A stretch of DNA of 64,000 nucleotides from Metabacillus indicus LMG 22858 (GCF_000708755.2 NZ_JGVU02000022.1:1-64000); one strand, 5' to 3'; counted from the first letter of the stretch, positions 17,480 to 25,655 are shown. Numbers and translations: made by a program. Notes: generated by a model not told the origin, from the letters alone.

Positions 17480-17839
17480 ATGAATGTTCAAATTTTTGAC
17501 CCGGCCATGTGCTGTTCGACAGGGGTTTGCGGACCAAGTGTGGATCCTGAATTAACTCGTGTGGCTTCAGCTGTTTATTCGTTAAGCCAGAAGGGATACA
17601 AAGTTACAAGGTACAACCTTGCAAATGATCCGGGAGCATTCACGGCTAGCCAGGCCGTTAATCAGCTGCTACATGAAAAAGGCCCTGATGTTCTGCCGGT
17701 TACTCTTGTCGATGGTGAAGTAGCAAAAGAGAGGGAATATCCTTCGAATGAAGAACTGGCGGAATGGTTCAGCGTCAGTCAGAATGAGCTAACACAAAAA
17801 CCTAAAACAAGACTGTCCATTAATCTCAATCAACTGTAA
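17480..17839 (+). CDS. arsD: Arsenic metallochaperone ArsD
   Basis: 119 aa. The As(III)-binding cysteines are in place at the N-terminus: Cys11-Cys12 and Cys17 in MCCSTGVCGP, matching the 12/13/18 set of the R773 protein. The thioredoxin-like body follows (VLPVTLVDGEVA). ArsD hands arsenite to ArsA and weakly represses ars transcription. AAAGGAGG precedes the ATG. It begins a second unit after the arsC terminator, with an AT-rich stretch upstream (17433-17462) that may be a promoter. arsA follows 16 bp later. Confidence 0.94.
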   Translation: MNVQIFDPAMCCSTGVCGPSVDPELTRVASAVYSLSQKGYKVTRYNLANDPGAFTASQAVNQLLHEKGPDVLPVTLVDGEVAKEREYPSNEELAEWFSVSQNELTQKPKTRLSINLNQL

Positions 17840-17855
17840 GAGGAAAGACAGGTGA

Positions 17856-19640
17856 ATGCAAGTGTATCAGCCATATAATCCGAAAAACGGCATTAAGACC
17901 CCATATTTATTCTTTACCGGGAAAGGCGGAGTCGGCAAGACCTCCACTGCATGTGCGACCGCCGTTTCGCTTGCTGATCAGGGGAAAAAGGTATTATTGG
18001 TCAGCACAGACCCTGCATCCAATCTGCAGGATGTCCTTGATATGGAGTTGACCAATCAGATTGCCCCCGTCTCTTCTGTCGAAGGTCTGTATGCATGCAA
18101 CCTCGACCCGGAAGAAGCAGCTTCAGCTTACCGTGAACAGGTTGTAGGGCCATATCGCGGACAGCTCCCTGACAGTGTGATTGCTTCTATGGAAGAGCAA
18201 CTATCAGGAGCATGCACCGTTGAAATTGCTGCATTTGACGAATTCACCAAACTGCTTGGCAATGCAGCGGCTGCTGATTCTTACGATCACATCATTTTTG
18301 ATACGGCACCAACAGGACATACATTAAGGCTGCTGCAGCTCCCATCTGCATGGAGCGGTTTCCTGGAAGAAAGCACTCACGGGGCATCGTGTCTTGGACC
18401 TCTTTCCGGTCTTGGGGATAAAAAAGAGGTGTACTCAAAAACGGTTAAGGAATTATCCGATTCCAGCCGGACAACACTAATACTTGTTTCCCGCCCGGAT
18501 GCTTCGTCACTGCATGAAGCGGGCCGTGCTTCACTTGAGCTAAAAGAAATCGGCATTCAAAATCAAATGCTCCTCATTAACGGACTGCTCCAAACGTATT
18601 TGCCGGACGATGAGGTATCCGCCGCATTTTATCTAAGACAGCGCCGTGCTCTGCAGGAGATGCCTGATGTTTTAAGACAGGCCGTTACATACTCCCTGCC
18701 TTATGTTTCCTATTCTTTGACAGGAGTTCAAAACCTCCGGTGGTTATTTAATCAGTATACGCTTCCTGTTTCAGAGGCGAAGGATCATGGACTAGACTCC
18801 TTGTCTTTACCGGGCTTGAATGAGGTCGTTGAAGATTTTTCACAAAAAGGAACAAGGGTCATCTTTGCAATGGGCAAAGGGGGAGTAGGCAAAACGACAG
18901 TGGCTTCTGCTATCGCTGTAGGGCTGGCTGATAAGGGTCACAGAGTGCATTTGACAACAACTGATCCAGCGGCACATTTAGAGTATATGTTTAAGCAAAG
19001 CAAGGGCACTGAAAACCTGTCAATCAGCAGGATCCACCCCGGAGAAGAAGTCGAAAAGTACAAACGTGAGGTACTTTTGAAAACAGGAAGTGAGCTGGAT
19101 GAAGAGGGAATTGCCTACCTGAAGGAGGATCTTGACTCTCCCTGTACGGAAGAAATCGCCGTGTTCAGAGCATTTGCAGAGCTTGTCCACCGGTCAGAAC
19201 AGGAGATTATCGTTATTGACACTGCTCCGACAGGGCACACTCTGCTTCTGCTTGATTCTGCCGAGGCTTACCATAGAGAAATGAGCCGTTCATCGGGAGA
19301 TATACCTGAAAGTGTTAAAAAACTGCTCCCAAGACTTAAAAATCCAAGTGAAACCGGCGTTGTCATTGTCACTCTTGCAGAAGCAACGCCTGTCATTGAA
19401 GCAGGCAGGCTTCAGGCAGATTTGAAACGGGCAAAAATCACGCCGCAATGGTGGGTCATTAATCAAAGTTTATATGCAGCACATACAAAAGATCCTGTCT
19501 TAAACGGAAGAGCTCAATCAGAAATAGAGTGGATAAAAAGAGTTACTGCAGATTTTTCTTCTCATACAGCCATTATCCCTTGGATGAAAGAAGAGAAATT
19601 CGGCTATGAAAAACTAAAAGATTTTCTGACTCTCAAGTGA
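17856..19640 (+). CDS. arsA: Arsenite-stimulated ATPase ArsA
   Basis: 594 aa with two homologous ATPase halves. Walker A motifs are GKGGVGKTS at residues 22-30 and GKGGVGKTT at about 340-348. The DTAPTGHTLRLL and DTAPTGHTLLLL segments are the ArsA signature in each half. Cysteines near 120 (GACTVE), 178 (SCLGPL) and 430 (SPCTEE) correspond to the three that bind As(III) or Sb(III). ArsA couples ATP hydrolysis to ArsB-mediated efflux on the inner membrane face and receives arsenite from ArsD. It is followed by a phosphatase-like gene in the same unit. Confidence 0.95.
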   Translation: MQVYQPYNPKNGIKTPYLFFTGKGGVGKTSTACATAVSLADQGKKVLLVSTDPASNLQDVLDMELTNQIAPVSSVEGLYACNLDPEEAASAYREQVVGPYRGQLPDSVIASMEEQLSGACTVEIAAFDEFTKLLGNAAAADSYDHIIFDTAPTGHTLRLLQLPSAWSGFLEESTHGASCLGPLSGLGDKKEVYSKTVKELSDSSRTTLILVSRPDASSLHEAGRASLELKEIGIQNQMLLINGLLQTYLPDDEVSAAFYLRQRRALQEMPDVLRQAVTYSLPYVSYSLTGVQNLRWLFNQYTLPVSEAKDHGLDSLSLPGLNEVVEDFSQKGTRVIFAMGKGGVGKTTVASAIAVGLADKGHRVHLTTTDPAAHLEYMFKQSKGTENLSISRIHPGEEVEKYKREVLLKTGSELDEEGIAYLKEDLDSPCTEEIAVFRAFAELVHRSEQEIIVIDTAPTGHTLLLLDSAEAYHREMSRSSGDIPESVKKLLPRLKNPSETGVVIVTLAEATPVIEAGRLQADLKRAKITPQWWVINQSLYAAHTKDPVLNGRAQSEIEWIKRVTADFSSHTAIIPWMKEEKFGYEKLKDFLTLK

Positions 19641-19676
19641 AACAATACAACTAATATGATAAAGGCGGAATGCACA

Positions 19677-20105
19677 ATGACACAAAAAAACTATCATGAA
19701 CTAATTAAGAACCGTATTTTTATTGGAGGCGCAGATGATGCAAAGCATGCTGCCGAGAATGAAAAAGCAGACGTTATTTTCGACTTAAGGGCAGAAGCGC
19801 CTGATGATGCTCCTGAATACAATCGCATTCACAGCCCGATTGTTGATGATGCTGATAAGCAGGATGAGTCTGTAAAATCATCCATTGATCATGTTGTAAA
19901 AGCCTATAATGAAGGGGAGAAAGTGTATTTTCATTGTGCCGGCGGCAGCAACCGAACAGGTACCGTTGCAATTGGCACGCTCCTTGCTCTTGGTCAGGCA
20001 AAAACAATAGAAGAAGCAGAAGCAATGGCGAAGGAAGCGCGCCCGAAAATCAACGTAAAGCCTGAGATGAAAGAAACGTTAAAACGCTTGTTTCCGAACG
20101 CATAA
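19677..20105 (+). CDS. Dual-specificity/tyrosine phosphatase-like protein of the ars operon
   Basis: 142 aa from the ATG at 19677, chosen because AAAGGCGG lies 9 bases upstream; the ATG at 19656 has no ribosome binding site. The P-loop HCAGGSNRTG fits the HCxxxxxR signature of cysteine phosphatases, and the upstream VIFDLRAEAPDD segment fits a dual-specificity phosphatase fold. It should form an oxyanion pocket. In this operon that could mean phosphate-ester hydrolysis, arsenate binding or thiol-dependent arsenate reduction. Which one cannot be told from sequence. It lies between arsA and a HesB-like gene. Confidence 0.78.
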   Translation: MTQKNYHELIKNRIFIGGADDAKHAAENEKADVIFDLRAEAPDDAPEYNRIHSPIVDDADKQDESVKSSIDHVVKAYNEGEKVYFHCAGGSNRTGTVAIGTLLALGQAKTIEEAEAMAKEARPKINVKPEMKETLKRLFPNA

Positions 20106-20128
20106 AGACTGAGGGGGAGACGGAGAAG

Positions 20129-20410
20129 ATGAAGATTACAGACAGTGCTAAACAATTGCTCGAGACTATTTTTACAGAAAGAAATGCGGAAAATATCAGA
20201 GTCTATGATGCAGGATCGGGCTGCTGCGGGCCGCAGATTGGCTTATCTTTGGATGCGCCTGCAGATACAGACCTTATCCAGGAAGTGAACGGCATAAAGG
20301 TTGCCATCGACCCTAAAGTGTCCGCTGCGGTGGACGGTGTGTCTCTTGATAAGGAAGAAGCAGAAAATGGAGCCGGTTTTGTCTTAATTGGAGGCAGCGA
20401 CTGCTGCTGA
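20129..20410 (+). CDS. HesB/IscA-like protein with paired cysteines
   Basis: 93 aa, HesB/IscA (A-type Fe-S carrier) fold: MKITDSAKQLLETIF at the start, GSGCCGPQIGLSLD at residues 29-42, and a C-terminal IGGSDCC. Classic carriers have one central Cys and a terminal CxC. This one has Cys32-Cys33 and Cys92-Cys93, so it may bind As(III) or copper as well as, or instead of, Fe-S. GAGGGGGAGACGG precedes the ATG. It is the last gene of the arsD unit, before a terminator. Confidence 0.75.
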   Translation: MKITDSAKQLLETIFTERNAENIRVYDAGSGCCGPQIGLSLDAPADTDLIQEVNGIKVAIDPKVSAAVDGVSLDKEEAENGAGFVLIGGSDCC

Positions 20411-20418
20411 TTGGAAAG

Positions 20419-20443
20419 AAGTCTCAGAAATGAGGCTTTTTTT
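20419..20443 (+). terminator. Terminator of the arsD unit
   Basis: AAGTCTCA-GAAA-TGAGGCTT with one G-T pair, followed by a T-run. Confidence 0.8.
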
Positions 20444-20498
20444 CTTTCAGCATTAATGGTATGTGGTAAAGTTGATAGAAAACAAGAGGTGCATTTAA

Positions 20499-20987
20499 GT
20501 GGACTTTCAAATCAGCCATTTAACCGAACGCGACTGGAATCAGGTAAAAGAAATTTATCTCGAAGGCATCTCGACCGGCAACGCCACTTTTGAAACGGAA
20601 GCACCTGAATGGGAAAAATGGGACGGCAGCCATTCTAAAGAATGCCGGCTTGTTGCTGAACATGGCGGAACAGTCTATGGTTGGGCGGCATTGAGTCCGG
20701 TATCAGGAAGATGTGTTTATGCAGGGGTGGCAGATGTGAGCATCTACATAGCCAGTGCCTATAAAGGAAAGGGAATCGGAACAGCTCTGCTGCGTGCGAT
20801 CATTGAACTAAGTGAGCAGCAAGGCTTTTGGACTCTGCAGGCTGGAATCTTCCCTGAAAATACATCAAGCTTAAAGCTGCATGAAAAGGCCGGATTCAGA
20901 CGAATCGGTGTCAGGGAGAAAATCGGAAAGATGAATGGCGTATGGAGAGATGTGGTGTTTTTGGAAAGACGGAGCGGGAAATTGTAA
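20499..20987 (+). CDS. GNAT acetyltransferase, phosphinothricin/arsinothricin type (ArsN-like)
   Basis: 162 aa GNAT enzyme. The acetyl-CoA motif is YKGKGIGTALL. The phosphinothricin N-acetyltransferase pattern is clear: IYLEGISTGNATFET near the N-terminus, YAGVADVSIYI in the middle and LHEKAGFRRIGVREKIGKM at the end. This family acetylates the amino group of phosphinothricin, methionine sulfoximine or, in the ArsN1 branch, the arsenical antibiotic arsinothricin. The position directly after the arsenic operon favours the ArsN reading, but a general phosphinothricin-type enzyme is equally compatible with the sequence. The start is GTG at 20499 with AGAGGTG upstream. Confidence 0.8.
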   Translation: MDFQISHLTERDWNQVKEIYLEGISTGNATFETEAPEWEKWDGSHSKECRLVAEHGGTVYGWAALSPVSGRCVYAGVADVSIYIASAYKGKGIGTALLRAIIELSEQQGFWTLQAGIFPENTSSLKLHEKAGFRRIGVREKIGKMNGVWRDVVFLERRSGKL

Positions 20988-21013
20988 AAAGAGAGCCGCG
21001 GCTCTCTTTTTTT
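20986..21013. terminator. Bidirectional terminator
   Basis: AAAAAGAGAGCC-GCGGCTCTCTTTTTTT is a near-perfect palindrome with a T-run on both strands, between convergent genes. Confidence 0.9.
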
Positions 21014-22097
21014 AATGCAGATTCCCATCAATTTCAGTCAGCTGTCTGACTGTTTTTTCATCCAGCTGTTTAATCACCTGATAAAGCAGCTCGGCGGCAT
21101 GGTCGAGGTCATCTCTGTGAACAACGGATACATGACTGTGGATATATCTCGCGGGAACACTTACAACCAGAGTAGGAACACCTTCATATCCGAGATGGAA
21201 TTTCCCGCCGTCGGTTCCGCCTCCCGGCATAATATCGACTTGATAAGGGATGCCGTGTTTACCTGCAATGTCTGTCACAAAGTTTCTTAGCTTCAGATGG
21301 GGGATCATACTTGCATCAAAAAAGCCGATCAGCGGTCCTTTTCCTAGCTCTGTATGCCCTTCATCTTTCATCCCCGGTGTGTCTCCTGCAACACCGACAT
21401 CAAGAGCGAAAGAGATATCAGGCTTTACTGTATTGACGAGTGTTTGAGCGCCTCTGAGCCCTACTTCTTCCTGTACGGTGGCCCCGGCATATAAAATATT
21501 TGGATGCTTTTTGTCCGCAGCCGCTTTTTCAAGGGTTTTCAGCGCCACATAACACCCTGCGCGGTTATCCCAGTTGCGGGCAAGCAGGAGCTTTTGGTTT
21601 GGAAACACTTCAAACGGGCAGATTGTCGCAATGGGATCGCCGACCTGAACGCCGAAGCTTTCCGCTTCTTCCTTGCTTGATGCGCCAATATCAATAAACA
21701 TATTTTTGGTCTCAAGAACGTTTTTCCGCTCTTCAATCGACAGAACATGCGGCGCTTTTGAACCGATGACCCCTGTCAGATCTCCTTTTTTTGTCATGAC
21801 TTTCACTCGCTGTGCAAGCATGACATGGCCCCACCAGCCCCCGAGTGTCTGAAACTTCAGGAACCCGTCCTTGGTTATCGCTTTCACCATAAGCCCGACT
21901 TCATCCATATGTCCGGCAATCAGAATCTTAGGTCCTTTTTTGCCGGAAACCCCAGTGATGCTTCCAAGTTTGTCTTTGACTAAATCAGGGGTGAATACCT
22001 TGATTTTTTCTTCAAGGACCTTGTGAATTCTCGCTTCAAATCCCGAAGGACCTTCCGGATCCGTCACGTCTTTTAATAGCTGCAGATCTTTATCCAT
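21012..22097 (-). CDS. M42-family metallo-aminopeptidase (YsdC-like)
   Basis: 361 aa, the length of Bacillus YsdC. M42 hallmarks are LIAGHMDEVGLMVKAI, the RNWDNRAGCYVALKTLE zinc-ligand region, QEEVGLRGAQ with the general base Glu pair, and a histidine near the end (IHSHVSVVHRDD). The family forms large tetrahedral aminopeptidase shells in the cytosol that trim peptides using two metal ions. GGAGGG precedes the ATG. It is a single gene reading away from the crcB pair on the same strand. Confidence 0.9.
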   Translation of the reverse strand: MDKDLQLLKDVTDPEGPSGFEARIHKVLEEKIKVFTPDLVKDKLGSITGVSGKKGPKILIAGHMDEVGLMVKAITKDGFLKFQTLGGWWGHVMLAQRVKVMTKKGDLTGVIGSKAPHVLSIEERKNVLETKNMFIDIGASSKEEAESFGVQVGDPIATICPFEVFPNQKLLLARNWDNRAGCYVALKTLEKAAADKKHPNILYAGATVQEEVGLRGAQTLVNTVKPDISFALDVGVAGDTPGMKDEGHTELGKGPLIGFFDASMIPHLKLRNFVTDIAGKHGIPYQVDIMPGGGTDGGKFHLGYEGVPTLVVSVPARYIHSHVSVVHRDDLDHAAELLYQVIKQLDEKTVRQLTEIDGNLH

Positions 22098-22135
22098 TAT
22101 ACATCCCTCCAGTAGGTAGGATGCCTTTCTTGCCT

Positions 22136-22489
22136 TTAGCTCATACCAATCATAATGCCGGCAAAGGCTGATAAAATTCCTCCTGTATAGCTGATGAAAA
22201 GGTAGGTGATGAGTACACGGTGATTTTCTTTTTCTCTGAGCTGAATGTTCTCGAGCTTGAACGTGGAAAATGTCGTGAATGCTCCCATAAATCCGATGCC
22301 AAAAAGAGAATAGAGTCCTTCCGACAGCCCGTATCCTGTCATCAGGCCGAGGAGAAAGGAGCCGGCAAGATTGACAGTCAATGTGCCGATTGGAAAGCCT
22401 GTTTTGCTTTTATTGTTCATCCAGGAGCTTAAAAGAAAGCGGGCTATAGCACCGAGAAATCCGCCTGCAGCAATCAGCAGCATGTTCAT
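22136..22489 (-). CDS. crcB: Fluoride channel subunit CrcB/Fluc (second gene)
   Basis: 117 aa with four membrane segments. Fluc motifs are FPIGTLTVNLAGSFLLG, with the channel Asn, and GFMGAFTTFSTFKLE, with the TTFSTF phenylalanine track. Fluc proteins form dual-topology dimers that let F- leave the cell. Its start overlaps the stop of the preceding crcB by 4 bases, so the two are translationally coupled and may form a heterodimer, as paired Fluc genes often do. Confidence 0.92.
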   Translation of the reverse strand: MNMLLIAAGGFLGAIARFLLSSWMNNKSKTGFPIGTLTVNLAGSFLLGLMTGYGLSEGLYSLFGIGFMGAFTTFSTFKLENIQLREKENHRVLITYLFISYTGGILSAFAGIMIGMS

Positions 22490-22881
22490 AGCGCGGACTC
22501 TCCCTTCCTTTTAAAAGAGCGTCCCAGTGAGTATCCGTACCACGCGAGGAAAAGACCCCCGAAAAGGCTGAGCAGCACATATAAAATGGCCAGTGCAAAC
22601 ATGCCGTCTTTCATCAGCAGCACCGTTTCAACGCTGAAGGTGGAAAAGGTAGTAAAAGAGCCCACAAGTCCGGTGCCAAGACCCGCGAGAATATGGGGAT
22701 GAAAGACTTTCAGTTTGACGATGCTGTTTGTAAACCATCCGAGGACAAAACAGCCAATCAGATTGGCAAGAAGCGTGCCTAGCGGGAAGCCCCCGGTGTA
22801 CCAGGTGTGAGTAAGCAGTCCGAGCCCGTATCTGAGGAGGCTGCCGGCGACTCCTCCTGCGCCTATAAGCAGATAATTCAT
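22486..22881 (-). CDS. crcB: Fluoride channel subunit CrcB/Fluc (first gene)
   Basis: 131 aa with four membrane segments and the same motifs: FPLGTLLANLIGCFVLG and GLVGSFTTFSTFSVE. It has a basic C-terminal tail (GRSFKRKGESAL). AAGGGGA lies before the ATG. Together with the overlapping downstream gene it should form a fluoride exit channel in the membrane. The leader (22882-22990, minus) has an element reminiscent of the 3' part of the fluoride riboswitch but lacks its core, so I do not call a riboswitch there. Confidence 0.92.
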   Translation of the reverse strand: MNYLLIGAGGVAGSLLRYGLGLLTHTWYTGGFPLGTLLANLIGCFVLGWFTNSIVKLKVFHPHILAGLGTGLVGSFTTFSTFSVETVLLMKDGMFALAILYVLLSLFGGLFLAWYGYSLGRSFKRKGESAL

Positions 22882-23010
22882 TGTAGTAGTCCCCTTACTT
22901 TCTTTATAAACTTTCGCGGGCAGTAAAGAAGTATCAGCCGATGTTATAACCCTTATTTTAAAATCCGACTGTATTCTTTACAAGCTGTTCATTGATTACG
23001 TGAAGAAAAT

Positions 23011-23270
23011 GGTGCCCTATAAAATTGCACTCCAGGAATATAGGGTATCGAAAAGCGAAAATGGTACCCTGTAAACCGGTACTCCGGAAATATAGGGCAT
23101 CAAAAAGCGAAAATGGTACCCTGTAAACCGGTACTCCGGAAATATAGGGCATCAAAAAGCGAAAATGATACCCTATAAATTGCCCCTCAGGAAATATAGG
23201 GCACCAAAACTCCAAAATGGTACCCTATAAACCTGCCCTGCGCGAATACAAGGCACCAAAACCCAAAATA
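23011..23270. repeat. Five-copy 52-bp tandem array
   Basis: Units start at 23011, 23063, 23115, 23167 and 23219, each beginning G[G/A]TACCCTRTAAA and containing CTCCGGAAATATAGGGCA or a variant; the second and third units are almost identical. Within a unit CCCT/AGGG and CCGG/CCGG can pair. It occupies the gap between the crcB pair and the response regulator. Minus-strand open frames across it are artefacts. It is unrelated in sequence to the 53-bp array at 9877. Confidence 0.9.
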
Positions 23271-23350
23271 GCAAAAACCTCATAAAAATTTCACATCCTT
23301 CAGGTAAAATAGGAGGTACTATATAGACAGGCAAAAGCGAGGTTATTCTT

Positions 23351-24025
23351 ATGAGCACAACAACGGTGATGGTACTTGATGATGAAGAAGCAATGCGGTC
23401 TCTGATCAGAACGTTCCTGGTTCAGGAAGGCTACAGGGTGATTGAAGCGGCAAATGGTTCAGAGGCTCTTGATCTTTTGAAAAGAGAGGTTCCGGATCTG
23501 ATTATTGCAGATGTTATGATGCCGTATATGGACGGGTTTTCTTTTGCAGCGGAATTAAAAAAGGCGTATGAGATTCCGCTAATTTTCCTGTCGGCAAAAG
23601 GGGAAGAGTGGGATAAGATTCAGGGCCTGAAACTTGGCGGGGATGATTATATTGTGAAGCCGTTCCACCCGGGAGAATTGCTTGCGAGAGTGGAGTCTGT
23701 TCTCAGGAGAGCAAGGCAGAGCACGTCTGCAGGCAGCAGGGCAGCAGTGGGGCCGCTTGTTCTGGATGCTCTCTCTTATAAGGCGATGATTGGAAGCGAG
23801 ACGCTTTCGCTGACGCTTAAGGAGTTTGAGCTTTTGTCGATTCTCGCCAGAAATAAAGGAACGGTCTTTACCAGGGAGCAGCTCCTTGAATCGGTATGGG
23901 GCTCTAATTATATTGGTACTGGCAGAACGGTGGATACTCATATCAAAACATTAAGGCTTAAATTAAAAGACCATGCGCATCTTATACAGACCGCATGGGG
24001 CGTGGGCTATAAATTTGAGGTGTAG
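23351..24025 (+). CDS. OmpR/PhoB-family response regulator
   Basis: 224 aa. The receiver domain has the acidic pair Asp10-Asp11, phosphoacceptor Asp54 (LIIADVMMPYMDG) and Lys103 (DDYIVKPF). The C-terminal winged helix is of the OmpR type (LTLKEFELLSILARNKGTVF, TVDTHIKTLRLKLKD). It should be phosphorylated by the histidine kinase encoded 3 bp downstream and then act on promoters as a dimer. The target genes cannot be read from the window. Confidence 0.92.
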   Translation: MSTTTVMVLDDEEAMRSLIRTFLVQEGYRVIEAANGSEALDLLKREVPDLIIADVMMPYMDGFSFAAELKKAYEIPLIFLSAKGEEWDKIQGLKLGGDDYIVKPFHPGELLARVESVLRRARQSTSAGSRAAVGPLVLDALSYKAMIGSETLSLTLKEFELLSILARNKGTVFTREQLLESVWGSNYIGTGRTVDTHIKTLRLKLKDHAHLIQTAWGVGYKFEV

Positions 24026-24028
24026 GGA

Positions 24029-25426
24029 TTGATTAAGCGATTAAATTTAAGTCAGAAAGTGCTGATGCTGATTGGTGCCTGCATTCTTTTCAGCATTGTT
24101 TTTTCTTTTTTCTTTCTGCATTTTTTGTATAAGGAGCTTTATTTCAACAGTGTGAAAGAGTCTGTGATTTTTCAGGGAGAGAGAACGGCAGCACACTATC
24201 ACTCCGGGACGCTGAGTGAAGACCTTGCAGAGAAAATCCACTGGTACAATATGGTTTCTGAATATGAAGTGATTGTCCTTGATGAAATTGAAGATCTGTC
24301 TTCTTATTTTCCTTATGAAATTAATCATCAGGCTCTCATTACCCGTTCAGACAGAAAGAGGCTTGAGAATGAAGAGTTTATTGTAAAAGACGGGTATGTA
24401 GAAGAGTTCGGCAGGGAAATCATTGGAGCCGTTTTCCCTGTTGCCGGAAAAAGCGGCACAGAAAGCTATATTTATATTTATGTGCCTCTCGCTGATCTTC
24501 AGGAAGTGTTTGAGGGAAGCATTCCGATTCTTTTGCTTGCAGGCTCCATGTTTTTTATGATTTTGTTTCTTGCCGTCAATCAGATTCGGCGTTCCCTGTT
24601 TCAGCCGCTTCAGGAAATCAGGCTTTTTTCAAAGGAAGTTTCCAGAGGGAATTACTCCAACAGGCTCCAGATTTCAAAGCGGGATGAAATTGGAGAACTG
24701 GCAAGAGCGTTTAATTCGATGAGTGAATCTCTTGAGAAGCAGGAGGCGCGCAAAAAAGAATTCCTTGCAAATATTGTTCACGAGCTGAGAACACCTCTTA
24801 CTTATATTGGAGGGTACAGCCAGGCGCTGTCCCATCAGATGTATGAATCTCCTGAGGAAGCAGAGCACTATTTGAAGACGATTGAAAGGGAAACGAACCG
24901 GGTCAACAAGATGATTCATGACCTGATTGACCTCGACGTCCTTCAGGAGAGTATGTATACCCTGAAGACAGAGCCGATCGCCATTTCGCAGCTGTTTTTG
25001 GACACGTTTGCTTTGTTTGAAATTAGGCTGCATGAAAAAAATCTGCAGACGAAGCTTCATTTACATGAAGATCTTGTGATCATGGGCGATCCGAAACGGA
25101 TTCAGCAGGTGTTCTACAATTTGATTGACAATGCGATAAAGTACGCAGAAGAAGGAAGCGTGATCCGAATTTCCTTCTCAGAAGAGAAGCACCGGTTTCA
25201 TTTCCGCATTCATAACATTGGAAGCGAGCTGTCGGAACAGGATCTTGCTCATATCGGAGAGCGCTTCTTCCGGACGGATAAAGCGCGCAGCCGCCTGACA
25301 GGAGGAACCGGGCTTGGGCTTTCAATTGTCAAAGAAATTGTCAGGCTCCATGAAGGTGAACTCAGGATTGAAAGTGACGCTTCAACAGGGACTGCGGTAA
25401 CCGTTATGCTGCCGGCACTTCTTTAA
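24029..25426 (+). CDS. Membrane sensor histidine kinase
   Basis: 465 aa. Two membrane segments (about residues 12-32 and 165-190) enclose an extracytoplasmic sensor of ~130 residues. Then come HAMP, the H-box (FLANIVHELRTPLTYIGGY), N-box (YNLIDNAIKYAEEG) and G-boxes (FRTDKARSRLTGGTGLGLS). It autophosphorylates on the H-box histidine and passes phosphate to the upstream regulator. The start is TTG at 24029 (TTG ATT AAG CGA), 3 bp after the regulator stop. The signal is unknown. Confidence 0.92.
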   Translation: MIKRLNLSQKVLMLIGACILFSIVFSFFFLHFLYKELYFNSVKESVIFQGERTAAHYHSGTLSEDLAEKIHWYNMVSEYEVIVLDEIEDLSSYFPYEINHQALITRSDRKRLENEEFIVKDGYVEEFGREIIGAVFPVAGKSGTESYIYIYVPLADLQEVFEGSIPILLLAGSMFFMILFLAVNQIRRSLFQPLQEIRLFSKEVSRGNYSNRLQISKRDEIGELARAFNSMSESLEKQEARKKEFLANIVHELRTPLTYIGGYSQALSHQMYESPEEAEHYLKTIERETNRVNKMIHDLIDLDVLQESMYTLKTEPIAISQLFLDTFALFEIRLHEKNLQTKLHLHEDLVIMGDPKRIQQVFYNLIDNAIKYAEEGSVIRISFSEEKHRFHFRIHNIGSELSEQDLAHIGERFFRTDKARSRLTGGTGLGLSIVKEIVRLHEGELRIESDASTGTAVTVMLPALL

Positions 25427-25437
25427 AAAAAGGATCT

Positions 25438-25463
25438 GTTTATTTCTGCAGAATTAAGGGAAA
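25438..25463 (+). promoter_or_regulatory. Candidate sigma-B promoter
   Basis: GTTTAT, 14 bases, GGGAAA: a good fit to GTTTAA-N12-15-GGGWAW, placed 37 bp before the ATG of the small membrane protein. Motif match only. Confidence 0.5.
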
Positions 25464-25499
25464 CTACTACGTAACTAAACGAGAAAGTAGGGACCCGCT

Positions 25500-25655
25500 A
25501 TGTTATGGACGATTATTGGACTTTTAATCTTATTTTGGATTCTAGGGCTTGTTTTCAAGGTTGCTGGAGGAATTATTCATATTCTTCTTGTCCTTGCTTT
25601 GATTGTGTTCCTGTATAATTTCTTCATGAAAAGAAAAGGCAGGGCACGGGGATAA
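25500..25655 (+). CDS. Small membrane protein, lmo0937 family
   Basis: 51 aa: MLWTIIGLLILFWILGLVFK, then AGGIIHILLVLALIVFLYNF and a basic tail KRKGRARG. Two hydrophobic stretches with a Gly-rich joint match the lmo0937-type family of tiny membrane proteins found across Firmicutes; function unknown. The possible sigma-B promoter and the terminator make it a self-contained stress-type gene. Confidence 0.8.
   Translation: MLWTIIGLLILFWILGLVFKVAGGIIHILLVLALIVFLYNFFMKRKGRARG

Noticed and set aside
11806-21013. Mobile arsenic island with attachment sites
   Set aside because: The gene content looks like a resistance island, but I found no integrase, transposase, tRNA or flanking direct repeats.
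22882-22990. Bona fide fluoride riboswitch
   Set aside because: Only a weak 3' resemblance; the conserved 5' core is absent, so it is kept only as a low-interest observation.
22958-23358. Minus-strand open frames over the 52-bp array
   Set aside because: Repeat-derived, poor codon use and no ribosome binding site; they also run into the response regulator leader.
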